A stretch of 61,457 bases of DNA from Mycobacterium asiaticum (GCF_001668675.1 NZ_LZKQ01000230.1:1-61457), one strand, 5' to 3'; numbered from the stretch's first letter, positions 17,237 to 25,710 are shown. Translations and numbers: made by a program. The notes: generated from the letters alone by a model not told the origin.

Positions 17237-18409
17237 ATGGATTTCGCGCGCGTCACACTCTCCGATGAAGACGAGGCTTTTTATCGGGAGACCAGGGCCT
17301 TTGTCACCGAACACGTCACCGACGACGTGCGCCGCCGAAATCGCGAGTTCGGTGAAAACTTCGACGAGGGCGTGCATCTGGCGTTGGGCGAAGCCGGTTA
17401 CCTGGCCGGGGATTTCATGCCCGAAGCCGAGGGCGGCTTCACCGCGGTGCGGCGGCGGATCTTCAACCTCGAGATCGGCCGGGCGCACACCCCGTGGTAT
17501 CACTGGGGCACCACGTCGGCGGTCGCGCGCTTGGTAGCCGAATTCGCCCAGCTGGAACTGGTGGACACGGTGCTGCCAGGCGTGCTTTCCGGGCACATTC
17601 GGCTGTGCCTGGGTTACACCGAGCCCGAGGGTGGCTCCGACGTCGCCACCTGCAAGACCCGCGCGGTGCGGGAGGCGGATGGCTCATGGATCATCAATGG
17701 CTCCAAGATGTTCACCTCGAACGCGCAGAACGCCAAATACGTCTTCCTGCTTACCAACACCGATCCCCAAAGGCCCAAACACCGGAACCTGACCATGTTT
17801 CTGGTCCCGCTGGATTCGCCTGGCATCGACATTCAGGGGATCCGTACCCTCGACGGCGATCGCACCAACATCGTCTTCTACAGCAACGTCCGGGTCGACG
17901 ACCTCTACCGGATCGGCGGCGTGAACGACGGCTGGACGGTGATGCGGTCGGCGCTCGCGGCCGAACACGGCCTGACCGAACGTGACGACGAGGGCCTGCA
18001 CGATGTGGCCGCGATGGCCGGGCACGCGATGCTGATGGCCGAGGCGGTCGATCAGGTCGCCGCCCTGGTTTCCGTGGGCGACGACGCCGCGCTGCACCGG
18101 CTCGGACGCGACTTCGCCCGTGTCGAGGCGGCGCTGTCCACGCCCAGCATGTACGGCCGCGTCGCGATCGGGCAGACGATGCGTGACATTGCCGCCGATC
18201 TGATGGATCTGGTGGGGCCGGCGTCGGCCTTGCCGACCGAAGTCAAGGGATCGCCGGATGATGGTGTGACCGAACACCTTTTCCGGTTGTCCCTGCCGAT
18301 GGGGATCTACGGGGGCAGTCTGGAAGTGTTCCGCAACATGATCGCTCAGCAGGAACTGCGGCTGGGGCGCCCGGTTTACGGTGCCTCCGGCAACTCCGCC
18401 TCGACCTGA
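17237..18409 (+). CDS. Acyl-CoA dehydrogenase
   Basis: A 390-residue flavoprotein. Visible family motifs are LGYTEPEGGSDVAT (FAD and substrate binding), WIINGSKMFTSNAQNAKY, and a C-terminal MGIYGGSLEVFRNMIAQ with the usual GxxEVxRNxIA pattern. It should introduce an alpha,beta double bond into an acyl-CoA in the island pathway, passing electrons to ETF. It starts directly after the LLM stop codon. Its last 34 bases overlap the convergent DUF427 gene. The exact catalytic base cannot be fixed by eye. Confidence 0.85.
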   Translation: MDFARVTLSDEDEAFYRETRAFVTEHVTDDVRRRNREFGENFDEGVHLALGEAGYLAGDFMPEAEGGFTAVRRRIFNLEIGRAHTPWYHWGTTSAVARLVAEFAQLELVDTVLPGVLSGHIRLCLGYTEPEGGSDVATCKTRAVREADGSWIINGSKMFTSNAQNAKYVFLLTNTDPQRPKHRNLTMFLVPLDSPGIDIQGIRTLDGDRTNIVFYSNVRVDDLYRIGGVNDGWTVMRSALAAEHGLTERDDEGLHDVAAMAGHAMLMAEAVDQVAALVSVGDDAALHRLGRDFARVEAALSTPSMYGRVAIGQTMRDIAADLMDLVGPASALPTEVKGSPDDGVTEHLFRLSLPMGIYGGSLEVFRNMIAQQELRLGRPVYGASGNSAST

Positions 18410-19059
18410 ACCTTTTCCGCGTCGAAGCTCAAATAGCCTTTGATGGTGGCGCTTTCGGGAAGCGGTTCGTCGTAGCTCCAGGCGATGTCCGCGACGGTCG
18501 TGTGATCATCGATGCTGGCCGCCCAGTATGCGGCGACGCCCTTGTAGTTGCAGTACGACGAAGTATGGGTCTTCTGCAGCAGGTCGGTGCGGACGTGCTT
18601 CGCTGCCACGTAAAGCCTTGGTGCGAGCGCTGTTTCGAAGACGATCACGGTGTCGTCGGTGTCCACCAGCGGCGTGCCGTGGATGGTGACGCGCAGGCGC
18701 CTGCTGGTCGGGCGGCAGTCGACCCGGTGATAGGGGTTCGGCGGATAGTTCACCAGCTTGCGGCCCTCCTCGAACCAGGCGTCCACCGCGTCCCACGGAA
18801 CGTGCACGTAGCCGGACGCTTCGGGTTCGGGCTCGGTAGGCAGGCCGGTGATGTCTTCGGTGCGAAATGCGTAGCTGAGCGGACGATTTCGCCGATGCAC
18901 CAGGAGCGCCTTCTCGGTGTCGATGACGATCCGGCCTTGGTGGACGGCCTGAATCCGGCGCGGATGAGGTTCGATGTACACCACCTCTGCGGGTATCGGC
19001 GGCGCGAAGCGTCCCGCTGGATCGGCACTCAGTGGCCCGCGGCCGGCGACCAGGCTCAT
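18376..19059 (-). CDS. DUF427 domain protein, tandem domains
   Basis: A 227-residue protein with two DUF427 modules. The first covers about residues 30-100 (YIEPHPRRIQAVHQGRIVID, then VHVPWDAVDAWFEEG). The second covers about 115-215 (VTIHGTPLVDTDDTVIVFET, then THTSSYCNYKGVAAYW, with the family's S-Y-C-x-Y-K-G signature). The family has a compact beta fold and no proven reaction. GGAGG lies 6 bases before ATG 19059. It is the only minus-strand gene inside the rightward part of the island and overlaps the acyl-CoA dehydrogenase tail by 34 bases. Confidence 0.85.
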   Translation of the reverse strand: MSLVAGRGPLSADPAGRFAPPIPAEVVYIEPHPRRIQAVHQGRIVIDTEKALLVHRRNRPLSYAFRTEDITGLPTEPEPEASGYVHVPWDAVDAWFEEGRKLVNYPPNPYHRVDCRPTSRRLRVTIHGTPLVDTDDTVIVFETALAPRLYVAAKHVRTDLLQKTHTSSYCNYKGVAAYWAASIDDHTTVADIAWSYDEPLPESATIKGYLSFDAEKVQVEAELPEAP

Positions 19060-19144
19060 GGTGTTCCTCCGGGTGTGTAGGCGCTCGTCTCTACCTTTTC
19101 AGGTGCGCATCCGGTCCGGACGATCCACCCTTCTAGTGCGCGGT

Positions 19145-19157
19145 TAGGGTTTCGTTC
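19145..19157 (+). promoter_or_regulatory. Likely leaderless promoter of the CoA-transferase gene
   Basis: TAGGGT (19145-19150) matches the mycobacterial -10 pattern TANNNT and ends 7 bases before ATG 19158. No ribosome-binding site is present. This spacing predicts transcription starting at the initiation codon. No convincing -35 and no copy of the 28-nt element were found here. Confidence 0.4.
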
Positions 19158-20327
19158 ATGGCCGGACCGGTTGAAGGCATCAGGGTCGTCGAGCTCGGGG
19201 TTTGGGTGGCGGGGCCGGCGACGGGCGGCATCCTGGCCGACTGGGGCGCGGACGTCATCAAGATCGAGCCGCCGAGTGGTGATCCCGGGCGGCTCTTCGG
19301 GCGGATGCTGGGTTGCGACCTCGGGGTGAACCCGCCGTTCGAAATGGACAACCGTTCCAAGCGCAGCATCGTGCTGGACCTCACCACCGAGTCAGGTCGC
19401 GGCACCGCCCTCGAATTACTCGCCGACGCAGACGTTTTCATCACCAACGTGCGACAGGGGGCGCTGCAGCGGCTGGGGTTGGACTATGAGTCGGTGTCGG
19501 CCGCGAACCCCCGACTGGTCTACGGATTGATCACCGGCTACGGCGACAGCGGGCCCGACGCCGACCGCGCGGCCTACGACGTGGCGGCCTTCTGGTCGCG
19601 CGGCGGCATCGCGCATCTGCTCACCAGGCCCGGTGACACGCCGCCCTTCCAGCGTGGCGGCATGGGTGACCATTCGGCCGGGATGACCCTGGCGGCGGCG
19701 GTCTGCGCGGCGTTGCTGGCCCGTGAGCGCACCGGCGCCGGGCAACTGGTGTCCACCTCGCTGTACCGCCAAGGCGCCTACACCGTGAGCTTCGACCTCA
19801 ACACCTACCTGCTCACCGGTCAGCCGATCGCGATCGGACAGCGCGCCTCCATGGGCAACCCGTGCATGAACAACTACGCCGCCGGCGACGGGCGGCGCTT
19901 CTGGATCGTCGGCCTCGAGGTAGACCGGCACTGGCCCGCGTTGTGCCGAGTGGTGGGCAGGACCGAGTGGCTGGACGACCCGCGGTATGCCAACGCGCGC
20001 GGGCGCGCCGTCAACGCGGTGCAACTCATCGCCGAACTGGACGAGCTCTTCGCGACCAAGCCGCTGGCCGAGTGGTCGGAACTCTTCGCGGCCGAGCCGG
20101 ATTTCTTCTGGTCGCCGATCAATTCCATCGAGGATGTCGTCGCCGACGAGCAGTTCCACGCCGCCGGCGGGATCGTCGACGTGCCGGACGGCGACTCCAG
20201 CGTGCCGATGGTGGCCACCCCGGCGGATTTTCGCGGAACGCCCTGGTCACCGCGGTCGGTGGCGCCGGCGCTCGGTCAGCACACCGACGAGGTCCTCGCT
20301 GAACTGGCCGCCCGGCGCGCGCCCTGA
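19158..20327 (+). CDS. CoA-transferase family III (CaiB/BaiF)
   Basis: A 389-residue class III CoA-transferase, which moves CoA from one acyl-CoA to a carboxylic acid. The N-terminus VEGIRVVELGVWVAGPATGG is followed by LADWGADVIKIEPP and NRSKRSIVLDL. The conserved aspartate typical of the active site falls near the GGMGDHSAG segment. In the island it would activate an acid to its CoA thioester for the neighbouring acyl-CoA dehydrogenase. It starts 98 bases after the DUF427 start region and ends 79 bases before the next gene, so it may be a single transcription unit. Confidence 0.9.
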   Translation: MAGPVEGIRVVELGVWVAGPATGGILADWGADVIKIEPPSGDPGRLFGRMLGCDLGVNPPFEMDNRSKRSIVLDLTTESGRGTALELLADADVFITNVRQGALQRLGLDYESVSAANPRLVYGLITGYGDSGPDADRAAYDVAAFWSRGGIAHLLTRPGDTPPFQRGGMGDHSAGMTLAAAVCAALLARERTGAGQLVSTSLYRQGAYTVSFDLNTYLLTGQPIAIGQRASMGNPCMNNYAAGDGRRFWIVGLEVDRHWPALCRVVGRTEWLDDPRYANARGRAVNAVQLIAELDELFATKPLAEWSELFAAEPDFFWSPINSIEDVVADEQFHAAGGIVDVPDGDSSVPMVATPADFRGTPWSPRSVAPALGQHTDEVLAELAARRAP

Positions 20328-20340
20328 GTGCCCGCGGTAG

Positions 20341-20368
20341 CTTTACAAATCTCCCTAAAACTGTCACG
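20341..20368. promoter_or_regulatory. 28-nt island element, copy C
   Basis: The plus strand reads CTTTACAAAT, seven variable bases, AAA-C-TGTCACG. It shares TGTCACGCTG with copy B. TTTACA, 17 bases and CACGCT with an upstream TGT could be a -35/extended -10 pair. The element ends 38 bases before ATG 20407, which has its own AGGAAGGG ribosome-binding site. It heads the longest rightward operon of the island. Confidence 0.7.
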
Positions 20369-20406
20369 CTGTCCAATGCCCTGACAGCGCGGCGAGGAAG
20401 GGATCG

Positions 20407-20964
20407 ATGGTCACTCCAACGTTCGACATCAGCGGGCGCCCTGCGAACCGTGCTCGCCGGACCTCCGCCGACGGCGAGGTGCTGCGGCATCGGCTGGACG
20501 TATTCGCCGCTCGGCCGGATGACGTCGTACAGACCGCCGGCGGCTGGCTGTTCGACCGGGTGATGGCGGGCTGGCAGGTGAATGTGATGCTGCCGGGCGA
20601 CGGCCGCGGCGAAGGCGGCGACCGGTCGCTGCGCATCCTCGGCGTGCAGGTGCTGGACCTGGAATCGGAGCTGGAGCCCTCGGCGCCACTGAGCCAGAGT
20701 CTCGCCGTCAGCGGCGAGGCGTTCATCGCCCACGGGTGCCTGCGCGAGAAGATACGCAAGGCCACGGGCAACCGGCTGGTCGAAGTCGCGCTATGGGGCC
20801 AGGGCTGGCCGCTCGGGATCGAGCGCGGCCTCGTCCGGACCGAGTACCAGCTCAGCGCCGCGGCCCGGGCCTTCAAGGGGCAGGCGTTGCGGGCGGCCGG
20901 AATCGCTTACCGGTCAATCGATCCCACCGAAACCTTGTTCACTGGCTCAGCCTGGCTGGGCTGA
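20407..20964 (+). CDS. Uncharacterised protein, first gene of the P450 operon
   Basis: A 185-residue soluble protein that I do not recognise. It has no signal peptide, membrane segment or cofactor motif. The middle part (AGGWLFDRVMAGWQVNVMLP, then RSLRILGVQVLDLESEL) suggests an alpha/beta fold, and the C-terminus has several Ala/Arg-rich helices. AGGAAGGG precedes the ATG. It is the first gene behind element C and is followed after 9 bases by another unfamiliar protein, then the P450, so it probably serves the same pathway, as an enzyme subunit or binding protein. Confidence 0.75.
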   Translation: MVTPTFDISGRPANRARRTSADGEVLRHRLDVFAARPDDVVQTAGGWLFDRVMAGWQVNVMLPGDGRGEGGDRSLRILGVQVLDLESELEPSAPLSQSLAVSGEAFIAHGCLREKIRKATGNRLVEVALWGQGWPLGIERGLVRTEYQLSAAARAFKGQALRAAGIAYRSIDPTETLFTGSAWLG

Positions 20965-20973
20965 CGCATTGCG

Positions 20974-21678
20974 ATGAAGAAGTATTTCGGCCACACCCTG
21001 CTCTACCTGCACGAGACGATCGAGCTGGGCTCCGGGCGAAGCGATCGCTTCACCGAGGTCTTCGTCGACACCTATCAGCCCTTGATGGAGGAGCTGGGTG
21101 CCCGGCTCTTCTCCATCTGGGAGAGCACGCCCTACAACGGGCACTGGCCGCAAGTGACGATCATCTGGGAGATCGACGCGTTCGCCGATTATGCCCGGAT
21201 CGGGGCCGCGCAGACCCGCGGCGGCAGCCACGAGGCCGCGGCCGGCAAGTGGGCGGCGTTTCTGGCGGACATCGGCGCCAAGGGGGAGGGCCGGATCATG
21301 TACGCCGGACCGAGCAACAGGACCCTGGCCCAGCTGCGCGAGACCAATTTTGATGCGTCGCTGGTCATTCAAGAAATCATGCAGACCAAGCCGGGCCGGC
21401 AGGACGACTACATCCGCGAACTGGAACGGCTGTATGTGCCGTGGTCCGAGCGCACCGGCAAGCATTGGCTCGGTTCCTTCACCACGACCTTCCGGTTCAA
21501 CGAGGTGATCCACTACTGGGCGCTGGAGGGCGGTTGGGAATGCTTTGCCAACCACTACCCGTCCTGGAAGGACAGCCCGCCCGCCGAGATCGTCACCTGG
21601 ATGAGCGTGGCCCCGGCGCTGCGTGACGGTTGGGAGGACTCCATCCTGCAGGCGCTACCGCCGTCGCCACTGCAGTGA
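20974..21678 (+). CDS. Dimeric alpha/beta-barrel-like (NIPSNAP/EthD-like) protein
   Basis: A 234-residue protein with two similar halves. Each has a beta strand near the start (GHTLLYLHETIELGSGRSDR; DASLVIQEIMQTKPGRQDDY), a helix and a W-containing strand (HWPQVTIIWEID; TTFRFNEVIHYWALEG). This pattern resembles tandem ferredoxin-like folds of NIPSNAP or EthD proteins. No catalytic residues are evident. Its stop overlaps the P450 start (GTGA), so it is translationally coupled to it. A role as a P450-pathway accessory or small-molecule isomerase is inference. Confidence 0.65.
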   Translation: MKKYFGHTLLYLHETIELGSGRSDRFTEVFVDTYQPLMEELGARLFSIWESTPYNGHWPQVTIIWEIDAFADYARIGAAQTRGGSHEAAAGKWAAFLADIGAKGEGRIMYAGPSNRTLAQLRETNFDASLVIQEIMQTKPGRQDDYIRELERLYVPWSERTGKHWLGSFTTTFRFNEVIHYWALEGGWECFANHYPSWKDSPPAEIVTWMSVAPALRDGWEDSILQALPPSPLQ

Positions 21679-22883
21679 GGTTCTCCTACGACCCGTTCGA
21701 CGCGCAGGTGATGGCCGACCCGCTGCCGTACTACCGCACGCTGCGCGACGAACATCCGCTCTACTACATGCCGCAGTGGGACACCTACGCGCTGTCCCGC
21801 CTCGACGACATCTGGCGGGTGCTGGAAGTCAACGACGGCACCTTTGTCGCCTCTGAAGGAACGTTGCCGGCGGCATCCGTTCTGGCTCAGCACAATTCCG
21901 GGCCGGTGCCCGACCCGCCACTGCATCCGCTGCCGTTCCATGCGGTGTTCGACGCGGACCTGTACGGCGAGATCCGGCGTGCTCACTCTCAACCGCTGCG
22001 GCCCAAGTCGGTCGCGTCGCTGGAGGGCAGGATCCGCGCGCTGGCCAACGAACGCCTCGACGAGCTGATCCCGCGAGGCTCTTTCGATCTGACCCAGGAC
22101 TACGGCGGCATCGTGGTCGCTACGATCGTCTGCGAACTGCTGGGCATCGCAACGGATCTCGCTCCGCAGGTATTGGCCGCGGTCAACGCCGGCAGCCTGG
22201 CCGAACCCGGCGAAGGGGTCGACACGGCCGAGGCGCGGCCGAACTACCTGGGCTTCCTGGTTCCGGTGGTCGAGCGTCGTCGCGCGGAGCGCAACGACGC
22301 GTTGCCCGTCGTCGACGGCCTGCTCGCCTACCGGCTGCCCGACGGCAGTGCACTCGACGACACCGAAGTGGCCACCCAGACGCTGTGCATCTTCATCGGC
22401 GGCACCGAAACCGTGCCCAAGATCGTCGCCCACGGACTGTGGGAACTCAGCCGGCGGCCCGAGCAACTGGCGGCGGTCCGCGCCGACCCGCCCGCCAACG
22501 TGCCGGTCGCCCGCGAAGAGATGATCCGTTATTGCGCACCGGCGCAATGGTTTGCCCGCACCGCGCGCAAGCCGTTTACCTTGCACGGCCACACCATTGA
22601 GCCGGGGCAACGCATCATCACGCTGCTGGCGTCGGCGAACCGTGACGAGCGGGAGTACCCCGACCCCGACCAGTTCATCTGGGACCGCCCGATCAAGCGC
22701 TCCCTGGCCTTCGGGCGGGGGCAGCACTTCTGCATCGGCTACCATCTGGCCAGACTGGAAGTCGCCGTGCTGGTTCAGGAATGGCTGCGCCGGGTTCCCG
22801 ACTTCGGCGTCCGCGACCGCGACGCTACCCGGTTGCCCTCCAGCTTCCAGTGGGGCTGGAACAACATTCCGGTGGAGGTGTGA
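21675..22883 (+). CDS. Cytochrome P450
   Basis: A 402-residue bacterial P450. The heme-thiolate loop is FGRGQHFCIGYHLARLE (FxxGxxxCxG). The I-helix carries FIGGTETVPK, with GGTET replacing the usual AGxDT, and the ExxR pair is in the REEMIRY/helix-K region. The GTG at 21675 overlaps the previous stop by 4 bases; an upstream in-frame ATG would extend into that gene and is unlikely. It needs ferredoxin and a reductase, neither of which is encoded nearby. It probably hydroxylates the island's starting compound. The acid-alcohol pair differs mildly from P450cam, and I assign no CYP number. Confidence 0.9.
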   Translation: MRFSYDPFDAQVMADPLPYYRTLRDEHPLYYMPQWDTYALSRLDDIWRVLEVNDGTFVASEGTLPAASVLAQHNSGPVPDPPLHPLPFHAVFDADLYGEIRRAHSQPLRPKSVASLEGRIRALANERLDELIPRGSFDLTQDYGGIVVATIVCELLGIATDLAPQVLAAVNAGSLAEPGEGVDTAEARPNYLGFLVPVVERRRAERNDALPVVDGLLAYRLPDGSALDDTEVATQTLCIFIGGTETVPKIVAHGLWELSRRPEQLAAVRADPPANVPVAREEMIRYCAPAQWFARTARKPFTLHGHTIEPGQRIITLLASANRDEREYPDPDQFIWDRPIKRSLAFGRGQHFCIGYHLARLEVAVLVQEWLRRVPDFGVRDRDATRLPSSFQWGWNNIPVEV

Positions 22884-22884
22884 C

Positions 22885-23853
22885 GTGTGGTCCTACCGGA
22901 TCATCGCTCCCTACCTCTTCGAGCGCACCACGATCGCGGACAAGACGCCCGAATGCCTCGCGGATCGCCAAGTGCTGCTCCGGTTTCAGGCCGCCGGTAT
23001 CTGCGGTAGCGACCTGCCCGGCTTCCGCGGCGCCAAGGGACGGCTGCCGGGCGACGACGGACGCAGCGCCGCGGAGAAGGACGGCTTCCCCATTCACGAG
23101 GTGGCCGGCGAAGTCATTGCCAGCCGGCATCCCGAGCACCGGCCGGGTGACCGCGTGGTGGGCTGGGCATCGGGATTCGACGGCCTGATGGAGCGCGTAA
23201 TCAGCGACGGCGACGGGCTGGCCCGCTACGACAGCGCCCTCACTCCCGCGCAGGCGGTCGGTCTGCAGCCGCTGGCCTGCGTGCTCTACGCATGCGGACA
23301 GTTGCCGGACCTCACCGGACGCCACGTGGCCATCATCGGCCAAGGCTCTATCGGACTGCTCTTCTCCTACGTGGTTAAGGCCGCCGGAGCCCGGCGGGTG
23401 ACCGGGATCGATCCGGTAGATCGCGAAAAGCTCTCGTACGCCTACGGTGTCGACGACGCGGTGCGGGCAACCAGCGACAGGTGGGTAAGCCAACTCGCGC
23501 CCGAGGACCGGCCCGACGTGGTGGTCGAAGCGGTCGGACACCAGGTGGCGACCCTGGGGCACGCCATCGAAGCCGTCGCACCGGGCGGCACCGTGTTCTA
23601 CTTCGGGGTCGCCGACGACCCGACGTATCCGATCGATATGCGGGCCATGCTGCGCAAGAGCCTGACCCTGAAATCCGGTGTCACGCTGGACCGTCGGCGG
23701 GTTCTGGAAGCAGCGAGCCGGTTCGCGGCCGAACACCCGGGCCTGCTTGAGAATTACCTCACCCACACGTTCCCCGTCGACCACGTCCAGGATGCGTTCG
23801 AGCTGGCCTGCCAACCGGTCCCCGAGCGGGTCAAGATCGCGGTCACGCTGTGA
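22885..23853 (+). CDS. Medium-chain alcohol dehydrogenase lacking the structural zinc lobe
   Basis: A 322-residue MDR-family dehydrogenase. The catalytic zinc region is visible as AGICGSD and FPIHEVAGE, and the Rossmann motif as GQGSIGLLFSYV. The four-cysteine structural-zinc loop found in many zinc alcohol dehydrogenases, including the adhE1-like gene in this window, is absent. The GTG at 22885 lies one base after the P450 stop. Placement directly after the P450 suggests it oxidises the hydroxyl group that the P450 makes. Its stop overlaps the aldolase start by 4 bases. Confidence 0.85.
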   Translation: MWSYRIIAPYLFERTTIADKTPECLADRQVLLRFQAAGICGSDLPGFRGAKGRLPGDDGRSAAEKDGFPIHEVAGEVIASRHPEHRPGDRVVGWASGFDGLMERVISDGDGLARYDSALTPAQAVGLQPLACVLYACGQLPDLTGRHVAIIGQGSIGLLFSYVVKAAGARRVTGIDPVDREKLSYAYGVDDAVRATSDRWVSQLAPEDRPDVVVEAVGHQVATLGHAIEAVAPGGTVFYFGVADDPTYPIDMRAMLRKSLTLKSGVTLDRRRVLEAASRFAAEHPGLLENYLTHTFPVDHVQDAFELACQPVPERVKIAVTL

Positions 23854-24590
23854 GTGTGTTCCGCAACAACTCCAAGTCGCCGATCTGGGGTGGCTGGGTG
23901 ACCGGACCAACCCAGCTCGGACCACAGGAATTCGCCCGTGCCGGTTACGATTACGTCGGATTCGACACCCAGCACGGGTATCTCGACGACGCCGACGTCG
24001 CGAACCTGCTGCGCCACCTCGAACACGTACCGATCGCGACCGCGGTCCGGTTGCCCAACGCCGACCCGGCACCCATCGGGCGCGTGCTGGACGCCGGCGC
24101 CGACGCCGTCATCATCGCCATGATCGAGTCAGCCGACCAGGCCGCGGCCGCGGTCGCCGCCACCCGCTACCCCCCAGCCGGCGTACGCAGCTTCGGCCCG
24201 CTGCGGGCCGGCCTGGGCCTCGATCCAACCGCACTCGAATCCCGGGCGAACGTGTTCGCCATGATAGAGACCGCCGCGGCTGTGGCCGACCTCGAAAACA
24301 TCTGCGCGGTACCGGGTTTAACCGGCATCTATCTCGGGCCTGCCGATTTGGCGATCTCATTGGGCGCCAGCCCCCTCGGGGCCACCAAAGATGAGCGGGT
24401 ATTCGAGGCGATCACCCGAACCCGCGATGTCGCCGGCGCCGCCGGGCTGGTCACCGGTATCCATGCCAGTGATGGCAAGACCGGTAACGCGATGGCGGAG
24501 CTTGGCTTCCAGCTGATCACCCTGGCATCGGAATCACAGGCGCTGCGTCGGGGAGCGGCCGAACACCTGCGCGAGGCGACGGGAAAATGA
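23850..24590 (+). CDS. HpcH/HpaI family class II aldolase
   Basis: A 246-residue TIM-barrel aldolase. It has YVGFDTQHGYLDD at the front, ADAVIIAMIESADQAAAAV, a Tyr-Pro-Pro-x-G-x-R-S-F-G-P loop, and a metal-binding Glu in AMIETAAAVADL followed by GIYLGPADLAISLG. The family cleaves 2-keto-3-deoxy- or 4-hydroxy-2-oxo acids to pyruvate and an aldehyde. In this pathway it would be a late carbon-carbon cleavage step. GTG 23850 overlaps the dehydrogenase stop, and its own stop overlaps the next ATG (ATGA). Confidence 0.85.
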   Translation: MSVFRNNSKSPIWGGWVTGPTQLGPQEFARAGYDYVGFDTQHGYLDDADVANLLRHLEHVPIATAVRLPNADPAPIGRVLDAGADAVIIAMIESADQAAAAVAATRYPPAGVRSFGPLRAGLGLDPTALESRANVFAMIETAAAVADLENICAVPGLTGIYLGPADLAISLGASPLGATKDERVFEAITRTRDVAGAAGLVTGIHASDGKTGNAMAELGFQLITLASESQALRRGAAEHLREATGK

Positions 24591-24988
24591 GTGACATCGA
24601 AGCGATCCGGAACCTGCTGTCCGAGTACGCGCTCGCCCTCGACGTGGGCGACTTCGACGGGGCCCTGCAACTATTCGCCGCCGATGGCGAATTCCAGGTG
24701 TACGGGAAAACGTTCAAAGGCCGTGACGACATCGGCGGTATGTTTCGCGCGGCACCCCATGGCCTGCACCTGACCGGGGCCTCGCGCATCGACGTCGACC
24801 ACGACACCGCCACTTCGCGTTCCCAGGTGCTGTTCGTCAATGTTGTTACCCAAGCCGTTACCCAGCAACTGCGTTCGGCTCTCTACGACGATGACCTGAC
24901 CCGCCGCGACGGCCGATGGTTGTTCGGCCGGCGTCGGTGCCGGTTCGTCACCGGTGCCGGACTCAGCGACACACCGGAGGCCACGTAA
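24587..24988 (+). CDS. SnoaL-like NTF2-fold protein
   Basis: A 133-residue NTF2-fold protein. The start SDIEAIRNLLSEYALALDVG and DFDGALQLFAADGEFQVYG are typical of SnoaL_4-type domains, followed by a strand-rich half ending in GRWLFGRRRCRFVTG. Such proteins bind small polycyclic ligands and include cyclases, isomerases and dehydratases such as steroid isomerase and scytalone dehydratase. The ATG overlaps the aldolase stop. Its place in the operon suggests action on an island intermediate; the reaction is unknown. Confidence 0.8.
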   Translation: MSDIEAIRNLLSEYALALDVGDFDGALQLFAADGEFQVYGKTFKGRDDIGGMFRAAPHGLHLTGASRIDVDHDTATSRSQVLFVNVVTQAVTQQLRSALYDDDLTRRDGRWLFGRRRCRFVTGAGLSDTPEAT

Positions 24989-24990
24989 CG

Positions 24991-25710
24991 ATGACGCGAG
25001 TCGCATTCGTCACCGGAGCCGCCGGGGGGCAAGGCTGGGCAATCGTGCAGCGGCTGCGGGACCGCGGCTACTCCGTCGCGGCCGCTGACGTCCGAGCGGA
25101 CGAACTGGACGCAGCGGTCAGGGGAGCAGCGGACGACGCGGTGCTCGGCATCGCGCTGGACGTCACCGATCAGCGGCAGTGGGGGGCCGCCGTCGCCGCT
25201 ACCGTCGACCGATTCGGCGGACTGACGACGCTGGTCAACAACGCCGGCCTGCTGCACCGCGGCGCACTGGCTGACGAGACGGCCGCGGACTTCGAAAACT
25301 CCTGGCGGGTGAACTGTTTCGGCGCGTTCCTGGGTATCCAAGCCGCGCTCCCACATCTGCAGCATGGTGCGGCGATCGTCAACATCTGCAGCACCAGCGC
25401 GGTCCGGCCGTTCCCGCAGCACTGCGCCTATGGCTCGGCGAAGTGGGCGCTGCGGGGCCTGACCCAGACGGCCGCAGCCGAACTCGGCCCGGCCGGCATC
25501 CGCGTCAACGCCGTCCTGCCCGGACCGATCGCCACCCCGATGCTCGACGACGACGTCCAGCAACGGCTGGCCGCGGTGGCGATGTTCGGCCGGCTGGGCC
25601 GTCCCGCCGAAGTCGCCGACGCAGTCGCCTTCCTGGTCTCCGAGGAAGCGTCGTTCATCACCGGGGCTGAATTGGTCGTCGATGGTGGGCAATGCCTGCA
25701 GATCCGCTGA
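24991..25710 (+). CDS. Short-chain dehydrogenase/reductase
   Basis: A 239-residue classical SDR with TGAAGGQG (cofactor loop), LVNNAG, the catalytic Ser in NICSTSAVR and YGSAK (YxxxK). It ends GAELVVDGGQCL like other oxidative SDRs. ATG 24991 lies two bases after the SnoaL stop, with GGAGG about 10 bases upstream; a longer in-frame extension lies within the upstream gene. It overlaps the hydrolase start by 19 bases. It likely oxidises or reduces an alcohol/ketone intermediate of the island pathway. Confidence 0.85.
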   Translation: MTRVAFVTGAAGGQGWAIVQRLRDRGYSVAAADVRADELDAAVRGAADDAVLGIALDVTDQRQWGAAVAATVDRFGGLTTLVNNAGLLHRGALADETAADFENSWRVNCFGAFLGIQAALPHLQHGAAIVNICSTSAVRPFPQHCAYGSAKWALRGLTQTAAAELGPAGIRVNAVLPGPIATPMLDDDVQQRLAAVAMFGRLGRPAEVADAVAFLVSEEASFITGAELVVDGGQCLQIR

